Source: Viola odorata (Eukaryota > Streptophyta > Magnoliopsida > Malpighiales > Violaceae). From it: a stretch of 64,000 bases of DNA. Positions 34,123 through 45,475 of this stretch are shown piece by piece; the first letter of the stretch is position 1, and every line of letters begins with the position of its first letter. The position numbers were made by a program, and so were the translations under genes. The stretch is taken from assembly GCA_963691705.1 (NCBI GenBank), contig OY829539.1:16728186-16792185 (forward strand), read 5' to 3'. The notes under the pieces were generated by a model. That model saw only the letters and a list, made by a program, of their open reading frames with translations, ran no database searches and was not told the DNA's origin.

Positions 34123-35068
34123 CCTCTTCTGATTGCTATTTCTGGATCGATTCCCCTATTTCAACTTTTCTCGCTCTTGTTGTTCAATTGACTGTTGTTT
34201 AATTGACTGTGTTGCTCTAATTCTGGGCTTTAATACCAGTGTTTTATTATATCATATATGCATTTTATTTATCTTGTGTTGTTGATTATGGATGTGAAGT
34301 TTTGTTTAGTTCCGGGGTTTGTATCAGAATCAAAGTCATAGTATTATTACTTGTGGTTGAATTTGATATCTGATAGATATGTTGTTGCCTGCATAAGAAT
34401 TAAAAAAAAGGATCCTTCCTCAATTTGATGCCGATATAATTTATGACAGAGAAATTCTTTCTGGATTTTGCATCAAGAAAAAGTTTTGTTGAGCCTTTAA
34501 TTTGTAGGTTTCTTGATGGGTAGTGCTTCTTTTTTTCTTTCTAGCCTTTATTCTCCCGCTACTAACCCACAACAACAACCTTTCTTTTGGTGGATGGATA
34601 TCTTCTTACCTTGAAATAAGGTTGTCCTTGTTCTCAAATTTCTATGGCTCTACACCTCTCAACATCACTTTTTTTTACTTTTTTTCAATGACTTTTTTTA
34701 GTATTGCATGATTATCAACCCCTAATTATCATGCCCACTTAACCAGTTCATCTTAATCATGATTAATACTTGTTTAATTGATTTTGGTTCATCACATATT
34801 TAAGATCTGGATATATAATGCAAGAAAGAAAGTACATTCTTGATACCAATTTTTGTTTTTGAGGTGGACATCATAATAAATGGCACTAAAGTACTAAGTG
34901 GGGGAATTTTCAAAAGGATAAATGCCAATTAGTAAACCCAACTTTAGGGGCAAGTGTTGTTTATATTTGCCACATAATATATATTGATCAACAATATCAG
35001 AATCCAACTTGGCCAAAGTCCCTGTCTAGCTAGAGACACTATTCTTTAATTTAATTATCGAGAAGTTA
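34123..35068. other. AT-rich spacer, no gene seen
   Basis: About 950 bp of AT-rich sequence. The short frame at 34523-34711 is Phe/Leu-rich low complexity with no family resemblance. The TE fragment that follows probably starts within the last few tens of bases. Confidence 0.5.
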
Positions 35069-35461
35069 GTGTTCAATTATCGTGGACGAGGGAGAATCAG
35101 AAACAAGCATGCATTGTTCAATTATCGAAATTTATCATTGAGAAATATTATTGAAAGGGCTTTTGGTGTGTTGAAAGCTAGATTTTTCATTTTGAAAGCT
35201 ATTCCAAACTATCCTCTACGACGACAAAAGTTGATACCACTAGCTTATTGTGCTCTCCATAATTTTATCTGAATGGAATATAGAGCTGACCGGTTGTTTA
35301 CACAGTATGGCGAAGAAGGTTTGATGAATTTAGAAGAGCAAGGAGGTGTGACGCAGGAAGGTCTACAAGTAGATATGACAAAACAACAACAAATGAATGT
35401 TGTTAGAGAAGCTATTGCGAATCAATTATGGGCTAATTATAATAGTAATTCGAGGAATTAA
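35069..35461 (+). pseudogene. PIF/Harbinger transposase C-terminal fragment
   Basis: The frame reads FNYRNLSLRNIIERAFGVLKARFFIL, then LIPLAYCALHNFI, a stop (TGA at 35270-35272) and an acidic tail to 35461. This matches the end of the DDE domain of plant PIF/Harbinger transposases (family pattern: FNxRHSSLRNxIERxFGVLKxRFxIL...ALHNFI). The N-terminal two thirds are missing. The right end of the parent element is probably at 35824, where CATGAACAACCCC is followed by TTA, the Harbinger target. No left end was found. Confidence 0.85.
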
Positions 35462-36129
35462 AAATTAGATTAGTTATTTTTAGTAGTGATGAATATATAT
35501 TATTAGGAATTTATGTAATAAATATTATTTTGAAAATAATTAAACTATTTATATTAATAGTATATTTAATTTTGAGAAGAGTTTAATAATATAAATGATG
35601 TGAAATTATGAAATAGACAAGATATATTTATTTAGATAAAAAAATATTTATTAATTTATTAAGTGAAATGATAACTCTATTTTTCCATTTTTCCAATCTG
35701 AAATGGAAATTTTTTGAAATCACATGAACACACTTTTCTATTTTCCAATGGAAAAACAAAACAAGAAAAATTTAGAAAAAGAAAAAGGAAAAGGAAAAGA
35801 AATTTTTCCTACATGAACAACCCCTTAGTTTCCTGATTCTTAATCTCCAATTGGTCGCCGATGGTTTTTAATTGGTCAGTAATGGTTTCCAACAGTCACC
35901 AATGGTTACCACGTGTCTGACTTATTCCTAAATTTTCTCTTATTGATGAATTCATGAATTTAGTAATATGAAATAGGTAACAATATATTTTCTATAAGAA
36001 ATATTTGAATATTTTAGCATTCATTACAACCCTTGAAGTTTGAACACTATAAGATTAATAAACTTATGGATGGAGCTACGAGGTCGAGTTTACAAATTGG
36101 GTAACATGGGGTGTTCATAGATCGGCAAT

Positions 36130-36830
36130 AATACAAATGTTGATTGTGGTTTAGTGGTAAAGAATTTATTCACCTTTAATTAAGATTTCGAGTTCGAATT
36201 TGAGAACATGCAAACCATGTTAGGACAATCACCCTCCTTTTAAGAGTCTGACAATGTTTGAACAGGATGAATCTCCGTAAAAAGAACACAGGGGAGACCA
36301 AACAAGAAAATAGATGGTTAACACTAGCTTGAAAAGTAAATTTCTAAGGTTATTCTCAATTCCTTAACTTATGAAATTATTAGGTAGTTTTGAGTGTAAA
36401 TAATTTGGTTTTACCCCAATATTGAAGAGGAGGATGCTTGGATTGGGTTGGCTGGGTCTGCCAAATATGGTATAAAAATATGTGATAAAAGATAGTCAGC
36501 CCACCAACACTTCCTTCCTTGGACAATTTGACTTAACTTAGGATGAGTCTCCATAGAGAGGACATAAGGGAAACTGAACAAGAAAATAGATGGTTAACGA
36601 CAGCTTGAAAAGTAAATTTCCAAGGTTGTTCTCAATTCCTTAACCTTTAACTAAGATCTCGAGTTCGAATTTTGGGAATAGAGCAAACCATATTAGGACC
36701 ACCACCCTCTTTCAAGAGTCTGACAATATTAACAAAATGAGTTTCAGGACATAGGGGAGACTGAACAAAAAAATAAATGGTTAATACCAACTTAAAAGTA
36801 AACTTTTTATGATACAACCTGTTTGTTTTC
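36130..36830 (+). repeat. SINE-like repeat units in loose tandem
   Basis: At 36150-36200 a tRNA-like promoter is visible: an A-box-like TTTAGTGGTAAAG and a B-box GAGTTCGAATT about 38 bp apart, as in tRNA-derived SINEs. A second B-box GAGTTCGAATT lies at 36661. Similar body text (AAAATAGATGGTTAAC, AGCTTGAAAAGTAAATTTC, AAGAGTCTGACAAT) recurs at about 36227, 36311, 36583 and 36715, so partial copies are arranged head to tail. No RNA gene function is implied. Confidence 0.55.
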
Positions 36831-36898
36831 AACTACCAATTATCCAACTGCTAATCTATATTATCCTGTTGTGTTTTCAATTTATGTGACTTTGGAAC

Positions 36899-37693
36899 AG
36901 GAAATGGAAAGTGATGATGAGTACATGAGAAATATGGCATCAATCATGAATGATAAATTAGATAAATATTGAGCTGATTTTTCAGAGATAATGGCTATAG
37001 CAGTTGTTCTAGATTCTTGATACAAGTTCTCTTTTGTTTAGTGGTGTCACAAGAAACTTTATGGTGATCGTGGAGCAATAGAATCACTAGTATTGAAAGA
37101 GAAACCGACTTCTTTTTATAATAATTATTGTGTATCATCTTCCTCAAGCAAAGTTAGTCATCATCCACCATCTCAAGACAGCAATACGACTAATGTAGCA
37201 GGGATTTTATTTTCAAGGGAGGCTCGTGAAGTGTTGGAGGTATGTGTATTTTGATTCTCTTATCCATTTCTTCATTTTTCAGTTATTCTTCCATCTTTTA
37301 TGTTCGTATCAATTGTATCAATTGTTCATATTTTGATGTATGCATTAAGCCTTGTATGCATTTAGTCCTAAGCTCATTTACCGAAAATATTATTGTTTAT
37401 TTCTTTGTATGAATTTAATTCTTTTGAAATGCAAGAAGTTTCTCCCCAAAAGACAGGTTGAATAATATTCGAAGGAGACACGGTTAGATAAACAACAAGA
37501 TTTAGAAATCATGGCATATTGGAAAGCAAATGAATATCGATTTCCTGAAGTCGTCGCAATGGCTCGTAATGTTCTATGTATACCTATTTCTACAGTTGCT
37601 TCTGAAAGTACTTTTAGTGTCGGAGGTAGAGTGCTTGATCAATTTAGTATCCGAAAGCTACACCCGCACAATGTATATCATTTTAATTCTTAA
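36899..37693 (+). pseudogene. hAT transposase relic (RICESLEEPER/DAYSLEEPER type)
   Basis: From 36902 the frame reads like the middle of a plant hAT transposase (DFSEIMAIAVVLDS, WCHKKLYGDRG) but with three stops. After about 200 bp of non-coding sequence the dimerisation domain follows at 37511-37693: ANEYRFPEVVAMARNVLC, PISTVASESTFSVGGRVLD. The early stops replace Trp, Arg and probably Glu or Gln codons of the family pattern, mostly consistent with transitions. The zinc finger and N-terminal catalytic part are absent. Confidence 0.85.
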
Positions 37694-38927
37694 ACTTTAA
37701 ATTGAGTACATATGTAATTTATTTAATATTTGTTGCTTAATTTGTTTTTATTGTAGAGGTTGGAAAGTCAGCTTTGGAGTAACTCATCGAAAATATTATT
37801 TCTCTTGACATCAATGACACTGAAAAGTTCAAGTTCTGTTAAATAAATGTTTAGTAAAATATATGTCATGGAACTTATTAATTAAGAATTTCATTTTTAA
37901 ATCCGTTTGTTTCAATGTAGCATTTATTTGGAGACTTAAATATTTAGTAAAATATATATCATGAAACTTATTAGCCGAAGAATCTCATCAATAACAAATT
38001 GTTTCTATAAAGTACTCCCTTCGGATTCTTTTAAATGACGTTTTAGGCTAAAAAATTAGTCTCAAATAAATGACGTTTTGTAGTTTTTTATGTACTTTAT
38101 GATTAATTTATTCAATATAGAGGGAAAAAAAGTATTTATTGGTCAGTTTATTTAATATAGAAGAAAGATATATTATTTAATATTAAACTATTTTCACCAA
38201 TCATTGTCTTAATTCCCGTATTCGGCTTCAAAATGTCATTTATTAGAGTCTTTAGCATTATAAATAGGTTAATACTTTAAAAAATATATATCAAATGAGT
38301 CAATCAGATCGGACCGGGGCAATTCTAATTTAAACAGATCGGATCTAAGTTGACCCATTCATTATCAGACATGTCATGTTTTAAATAAATTGGATCGAAC
38401 CGTTTAACCCATTTTGCCGGCCCTTGATGACCTGCGCCGCTTTCCACCATACTCGGCGCCTGGTTTGGTGTGAAGAAAGAGAAAAATTAGTTTTTATGGT
38501 ATTTTTGGATTCCTCCAAAGATTGGTCAATTTGGTTGGCTGGAAATGTTGATTGAACTAATGAATGAACTATTTCAACCTTAGAAATTGACCTAAGCAGT
38601 GATTGGGAAGAAAGAATTGAGAAAAACTAGATTACAAGAATTCCATCTCTGGATAAATTACAACATTTCTGGGATAGATTACAGGTTCCAGTTTGTTTGC
38701 AGCTGTTCTCAGCCATTTAGTACAACAACAAAATCTCAGCTCCAACACACAGCTGTCCACTCAGCGAATTCAACTTGGAAAGGAGGGTTGAAGAGAAGAA
38801 TAGAATCATATTACCGAGACAATGCATGTCCATACCATTCCTCTTCTTCCTATTTCTCCCCTTCGATTCCATGCCATCAATTCTCATTTGGTCACATTAC
38901 AGATCTAAGTTAATACTATTTTCAGTG
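37694..38927. other. Decayed repeats and 3' flank of the BPM gene
   Basis: At 37845-37990 a 40-bp segment around TTTAGTAAAATATATGTCATG occurs twice. From 38015 the text CTCCCTTCGGATTC resembles a Stowaway-type MITE start, but no clean right end was found. Positions 38280-38430 carry GGATCGAACC-type words ending TTTGCCGGCCCTTG, possibly a hAT end. From about 38590 to 38927 the sequence is presumably the 3' UTR of the minus-strand BPM gene. Confidence 0.5.
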
Positions 38928-41900
38928 TTACTCTTCTTGCCTAGGACTTCTGCTTGCATTTCCATCATCAAGCTGAACCCATAAGCTCCGGCTTCTTTCC
39001 CCGCCATTTTCCCATGGCGGTTGCCTAACACTCCTGTCGTTTGTATCACCACCATCAGAGAATTGAGCCCATACGCTTTGGCTTTTCCCTCCTCCACTGA
39101 AATCTTCCTCACACCCTGCCACAGTCTTCAGGAGCTCAGACTGCAGCATTGGACAGTTCTCTTTAAGATACTCAAAACCATCTGACTGCATAACAGCTGC
39201 ATCCAATGGCAGTTAGAAGTTTAGAAGACAAGACATGATGAGTTTATGAAATAAATCATGCATAAATCAAAGCTTCATAAGATGCTCAGCGTTCCATTAA
39301 CTGAGGACACCTCCACGAGGGCTAAGCATGCCCCAGAGACAAGCTGGAGAGTGCATGCAAAATGACTTCTTACAGAGTCAACAATCATTATATGCACCAC
39401 AATCTCACCCTGATATTGATAAAGATGCCTAGTACTGATTAGGATGCAAACATAACAGACAAAAACAGAAAAAAACACTATCCACCACCTCAAGAACATA
39501 AGAGGGGTAGACTCTGTGAATCTGTGTATCCAACCTCTAGGTCCTTGAAAGCAATAGACACCATATATTCCTATTGATTCAAATCAGGAACTGTGACTAA
39601 GACTACAGATGCTAAGCAACAAAGAAGGCCATTCAGTTAATCACTAGCAAACAAACATAATTAATCATCCAAGTCACTACAAAAGACTGATTTTCACTTA
39701 GCAAAGCCGTATGGTGCGGTGTCTAAATGAGTGAACATGGGAATCAAAGAATAGCTTACCTACGAGATTTTCAGCAGCAAATTTCAGGCAAACAGATTTT
39801 AACTCCATAGCATGATGACGATCGGCCAAGGCAAGAATCTTGGCAACTGAATTGACAGATATATCCTTGCAGATAACCGACTCACACATAAGTCTAAGTC
39901 TAGGTAAGTCATATTTGTCTGCTGCAGCCAACAACTTTGAAGCTAAACTGTCTGATACAGATGCCACACATGCTGAACTAGATGCAGTAAGCTCTTCATC
40001 TTCCATAAGTGTATCTTTGTAGATGAAGTGTAGCAAGGCCTACATAAAACACATGTAAAAGGGGCATTAGCAAACAAAGTAAATAAATATTAGTAGAATC
40101 CCGTATCCTTCTACTTCAAGTCCAGAATATTCAACAATTTAGAAGTACAAACTTCTCTTCATCATTTACGTATCAATTCATGATAATAATTTTCCATACA
40201 TAAAAAGAATGTTAAGTCAAGTTTTTTTGCTCCTCATCTATTCATATCCATGAGAAAAGACAGATGAGTAGTATTTCACTTTCACCCTATCTTGGCTAAG
40301 TTTAGATAGCTCATTCTGTATTCAGTTAAATTATTTCAGGAAGAAACCAAAAGAACAAAGCATAAATGATACCTTGAAAACCTTAGGTTCCATGTCCGTA
40401 ATAACAATGTCACAGTTATCTTCCTCCATTGCATCCAAACATTCACTTTCAAATACAGGGGACCGAGCAGCCAATACCAGCTTGTGAGCATGAAACTTCT
40501 CCCCACAAACATCAAAGGTTATATCAGAGCACTCCTCATTTTCCAATAGCATACCAAAATGTGCCCCAATATCAGATTCAGGGACATTAACTGAGTGCAA
40601 TCTTGAGCAATCTATTGCAGAGACAACAACACCAACAGTACAGTGAATTTTCAAGCAATCATCCTTAAGGAAATCTGAAGTTTCAAGCATTGCCCGTCTA
40701 AAGAACCGCTTGTAGCCCCTGAAAAATAAAAGCAGTGTCCAGATTTACTCACAATAACTCGAAATCATTGAGTAGATGGTTGTCCAAGTAAATCAACTCC
40801 AAACAGGGAAAACGTAAAATGCTCAAATGGATCTCAACAAAGAATTTTAGATCACTTCACCCAGGAAACAATCTCTGCTGCAAATTTCATTGTAACTCAT
40901 AAGCCACTTTATTCTGACCAAAAATCCGGAAATTGATTAATGAGAATCATGTAGCCCTGATTTCACATGTCCGACTGCACACATCTTATTTCATAAAACC
41001 AACCCTTCTTAGGACGCCTGATTATATTGTTAAATGCATTAAAAACGACCATGGAAGAAGAGATCTTGAAAATAGAAAGGTCGATGTCTTTCAATAAGTG
41101 CAGTTCTTTGTTTAACAATATAAATCAAAGAACTGGTGTTAGGAAAAGTTCACTACTAGTGCCCAAATCGTTCAAGGGCAGAAAGAAAGGGACTTTAAAC
41201 AGAGATAAATTAATACACAACTTCTTAAGACTGCCCGATCTCATAGTTGTTCAGTTTAGCATGACATGCATTTGACATAGTGCTTTTCTCATACGAATCT
41301 CTTATCCCCAGCTATTGGAGATCCTATTTCCGTACCAACTCAAGATATGCTTATGGGACTCTATGTATTGACAAGCAGGGATTGTCCCATCAATTCTCTA
41401 AATGGAAGAATTTACGATAATCAGGATAAATATACGAAAGAACCTTTTTATTGTAATTCCTATGATGCACTCGGAGCTTATTGACAGAAAAGAATAAAAT
41501 TAGATAGTCCTTTGTGGCTCTGCTGAAACCTAGATCAACGCCTTATTGTTTCAAGAGAAGCTCAGTTAAGGACATCAGGGATAGAAGCCCACTGGTTAGA
41601 CAATCAGGAATTAGCTACCCCCTTACTCCCTCACCTCAAATACTGTTCAGTGAAACTCACCCCAATACATAGTCGCACTCGATGTATGCATTAATTAACT
41701 CCAAATTAATTTCAGCATAAATTCTATAGGAAAAAAAAGGCATCATATTCTGCTGGACGGTGCTCAATCAACAGCCACTTTAACCCGACGACACTTTTCA
41801 GCAAGTAAACTAGTTGAAATGGCATCTGACACCCTACCAACCAATTATACAATAAACAGTAGACAACGCATCCAAACTCAATCTCACAATCCAACACCAA

Positions 41901-42577
41901 GATTAAGATTATTGCTATGTCTAGATCAAACTCATCACAAATGCTAATGGGTCATCCAAATAGTTAAACCTTCTGGACGATAAAAGCAAAAACAAAAAAC
42001 ACAATGAAACAATTTATCATTACCACATGCTCCCTCGGTACTTGAGGGTATATGGTCCGCTTTCAAGGGATCGATCAAAATGGCTATGGATTTTGTGCTT
42101 CCCTTTGCCGCTCTGGTCAATGAGGGTGAGCTCAAAGAGGGCACGAACATCAGTACCTTCGCTGGCGAGGGCGATGAAGACGGATACATAAGAGGAATTA
42201 TCTTCAGGGTTTTTGCCGTCAGGGTAGAAGTAAATGGCCCACTGGTAACCCCCAACGGTGAAATTATCGCTGGCAATGTGTTTGCCGACGCCAATCCCTT
42301 TAGCTAAGGAGTAGCCTTGGATGGTGAATTTGTGGGAGCCGTTGATGGTTTCGGTAATGGAGAGGGAGGAAGTTGGAGCAGCGACGCTGCTGCATGGCGG
42401 AGGAGATGGAGAGATGGAGGTGGGAGGGGACATGGGAATGGAGATTTGAGAGGGAATGGGTTTTTCTTTCTTTTCTGGAATTTTGGGTTTGGGTGAATCG
42501 GAGCTGTTTGGAATTTGGATTCCAGGAAAAGGAAGAGCACCGGAAAGTAAGAAAGAGAGTGGCGTGACTTGTGTCAA
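38928..42577 (-). CDS. BPM: BPM-type MATH-BTB protein (CUL3 substrate adaptor)
   Basis: Four exons (42577-42024, 40718-40373, 40039-39760, 39196-38928) sum to 1449 bp, 482 codons, with GT-AG joins in phase. The MATH domain covers about residues 72-205 ([58 protein letters not shown]). The BTB/POZ domain covers about 236-360 ([38 protein letters not shown]), followed by a BACK-like helical region ([18 protein letters not shown]). Plant BPM proteins bind CUL3 through BTB and recruit transcription factors through MATH for ubiquitination, mainly in the nucleus. Within BTB, the segment after PVF ([16 protein letters not shown]) lacks the usual FRAQLFG text. Met-49 (MSPPTSIS) is an alternative start matching the usual Ser/Pro-rich N-terminus. 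The C-terminal tail has a repeated motif. Confidence 0.93.
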
Positions 42578-43508
42578 CTCTTTTATTTAAAAGAAGAATT
42601 TGCAGATAGAATAGGAAATTCAGTTAGTAAGAAATTTTAAGAAATAACAAAAAAAATAGAGAATTTATGGAAAAAGTTGAACTCGTTACTATATTTATAA
42701 TTAAGCTAAATAAATCACTGCGCTCGATCTATATTATTTTTTTAAAAAAGGTTACATGGCATAAAAAAGCAACGTCATATACTTATTTTACAACTAAAAA
42801 AATAAAAAAACTGGATCAAAATATCCAAAAATAAAAAATTCAACGAAATCAAAAGAATATCCTCATTTTTCAACGATAAAACAACGAGCAAGATCAAAAT
42901 AATAAACCACTATAATTTTATTTATTTATTTGATTTATTTTGTTACGTTAATTTTTTATTTTTTTATTTTTAAAATTAATTTTTAAGTCAACATAGTTTT
43001 ATGCTGTTATTTTAGATGTCCAATGAGATATAATTATTTTTAAAGTAGTGATTAATATTGACTGGGTGACAAATATAGTAGACTATTTGGCTTAATTACA
43101 AATATAGTAGCTTATGGTGATATGTGATACATACTTAAAAGTGAATTTTACCCTCTCTTTTTTTTACAGAAACAATATGGTATTTTCTAATTTTAATTTT
43201 CTGCTAATTATTTTGAAAAATTAACATTGATTTCTGCGAGAGCAAGAAGAGTTTGAGAACATCCAAAAAGGATATTGTATTTTTTTCAATAAGTGTCATA
43301 AGAGTTGCAATATAACAAAAGTTATTGATTAGAACAACTTAAAAAGATGATGGCCACTTTGAGTCAATGATCATTATCCTTTGTACAATATGAAGCGAAA
43401 TCATGTGTACATGCTACACCTTAATCATCTATATATGTCCGAATGGAAAAGAAAACACTTGAATCATCCGTTGACCCTCTAAAGTCTAAATTCTTAGCCA
43501 CTCCATGA
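42578..43508. other. Intergenic region between BPM and the WAK-like relic
   Basis: AT-rich sequence of about 930 bp, expected to hold the promoter of the minus-strand BPM gene near 42578-42700. Long A/T tracts dominate. No gene, RNA or clear terminal-repeat element was recognised. Confidence 0.5.
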
Positions 43509-45150
43509 ATATGGCAACGTTTCCTATGATTTTTTTTCATCCTACCTCTAATTGCTGTGATAATATTTGCCGAATCAGCTGCTGATCAGTCTATAGCAAT
43601 ATCCAAGCCTGGATGCCAAGTTACCAGCTGTGGGAACATGAGCATTTCATTCCCATTTGGGATAGGAAAAGAATGCTACATGGACGAAAAGTTCACGATC
43701 GAATGCGACAACTCTTCTACTCCCCATCGAGCGGTCATAAGCAGCATCAACATGGAAGTCCTGAGGATTGACACAGGAACGGTTTATGTAAACAGTCCAA
43801 TTGTATACTCCAATTGTTCTGCGAAGGATCAAATAGTATTCCTAACCACGTGAACTTAACAGGAACCCTTTCTACTTCTCCTCAGGAATCAGTTCACCGC
43901 GGTTGGGTGCAATACCCGCGCTTTGTTGACCGATATAGAGCCTGTAGTCTTTGGCTGTGACTCAACCTGGAGTAATGCGACGACCCAGGTTGTAGCTGGG
44001 GCGATCTGTTTGGGAAATAACAGCTGCTGTCAGGCTCCGATACTGCCTTTGGACTTGAAGATCATTAAACCAAACTTGGGGACTATTGATGAGAGTGGTG
44101 AGGACAGCATGGGATGCAAGCTTGCGTTCCTAGCCGATTCAGTTTGGTTGGTAAACAACGTAAAAGATCCGCGGTGCTGCAGGGGTTGGACTATGTTCAT
44201 GTTGCGTTGGCTTGAATTCCAGATCATGATCATAACTGGAAATATGATCAAAATGTCATGACTTGTGACTTCGAAATTGTTGTTTCTGCTACGAATTATA
44301 CCGATCAGCGTTTCGAGTGTTCTTGCACCAGTTGCTATCAGGGCAGCCCTTACCTTGGATGCACAGGTATGAGCAAAATATATGTGCTTTTTGTCCACAC
44401 TTGATGACTAAAATCAAATTCTTCATTCTTGTACCCTTTTGGTTGGAATCTACTCCCTCCGGTTCCAAACAAACGTCGTTTTAGGATTTGTTTTTACTGT
44501 TCATTTTACTTGTATTTTTAGTGTTAAACCTATTGAATATTGGGATGCGAGGAAATCATTTGTTTGGAACCAGAGGGAGTATAATTTAATTATGTTCTGT
44601 TTAATTTGTCCACTGTTGTAATAATTGTGACTTCCAGATATAAATGAGTCCAGCAAGGACTCAAAATTACATTAACTGGATCCTTAGTTTGAGAAACTTT
44701 CACCATCAAACTGACTAATGTTTCTTGCTTATAACTCATCGATCGGTATTGTACCTCTCGGTAGAGCTTTACTGCTTAATCCTGTCATAAGATGACATAG
44801 AATTATGCACTTTCATCCAAATAGCAAAAGAGTGGTAAGATTGATTCATTCTTCTCTTGATTGAGTTTTGCAGTTGCAGCAGCGTTATTGCTTGCTTTTT
44901 CTTGGAGAGCATACAATGTGATAATGGATCAAAAGAACATTGAATTGAAAAAGTAATCCAAAAGGAATGGTGGTTGGTTATTACAGCAGCCAGTATCCTA
45001 AACTGAAGGAACTGTACAGAAAACTAAAAGAGTTGGAAGCAGCCACGGATTGTTTTTATGGGAACAGAGTCATTGGACAAGGCGGCCAAGGAACTGTTAT
45101 GCTAAAAGATGGAGGAACCTTTCGAAGATAGATTTTGCAGGGTTGAAACT
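43509..45150 (+). pseudogene. Wall-associated receptor kinase-like (WAKL) pseudogene
   Basis: The extracellular galacturonan-binding part is clear: CQVTSCGNMSISFPFGIGKE, CYMDEKFTIECDNSS, then GWVQYPR, AGAICLGNNSCCQAPI and ending CSCTSCYQGSPYLGC near 44360. After an intron-like gap, 44870-45110 encodes a membrane segment (AVAAALLLAFSWRA), a juxtamembrane stretch (RNGGWLLQQ) and the kinase start with its glycine loop (VIGQGGQGTV). The kinase then ends. Frame breaks occur in the T-run near 43540, at about 43850, near 43905, about 44220 and through the kinase start, and stops interrupt the juxtamembrane part. A functional WAKL senses cell-wall pectin; this copy cannot. Confidence 0.88.
44453..44579. 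mobile_element. Stowaway-type MITE with TA target duplication
   Basis: A 127-bp unit with terminal inverted repeats CTCCCTCCGGTTCCAAACAAA and, reversed, CTCCCTCTGGTTCCAAACAAA (20 of 21 match). It is flanked by TA on both sides (44451-44452 and 44580-44581). Size, ends and TA target fit the Tc1/Mariner (Stowaway) group. It lies in the intron-like gap of the WAKL pseudogene. Confidence 0.9.
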
Positions 45151-45475
45151 TTTTCTGCAAGCAACTGAGAACCGTTGGGTAAAACCGGGAAATTTCATAC
45201 TTGCAACAATCAATAATTATCTCAACATTTTGACAGAAAAAAGAAAGAAAAAAGCAATTACTACCAGGCTAATTCTGAAACCTATCACTTACATGGTAGC
45301 AACTATCAATCGGTGAGCTGGACAAAACCTCCCTGTAGACTTACTGTTGTTGCTTGGTGTTGAAACAAACTACAGGGTGAGTCTCCTAAATCTACAGCAA
45401 CTGCCCACCACCACCGGAATCTAAGAAGTGGAAGTGGATCCTCAGTTGCTACAGCTATGCTACTTCACTAACCAC

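Noticed and set aside
38014..38280. Second Stowaway-type MITE
   Set aside because: The left end resembles one (TACTCCCTTCGGATTC) but no matching inverted right end with TA was found.
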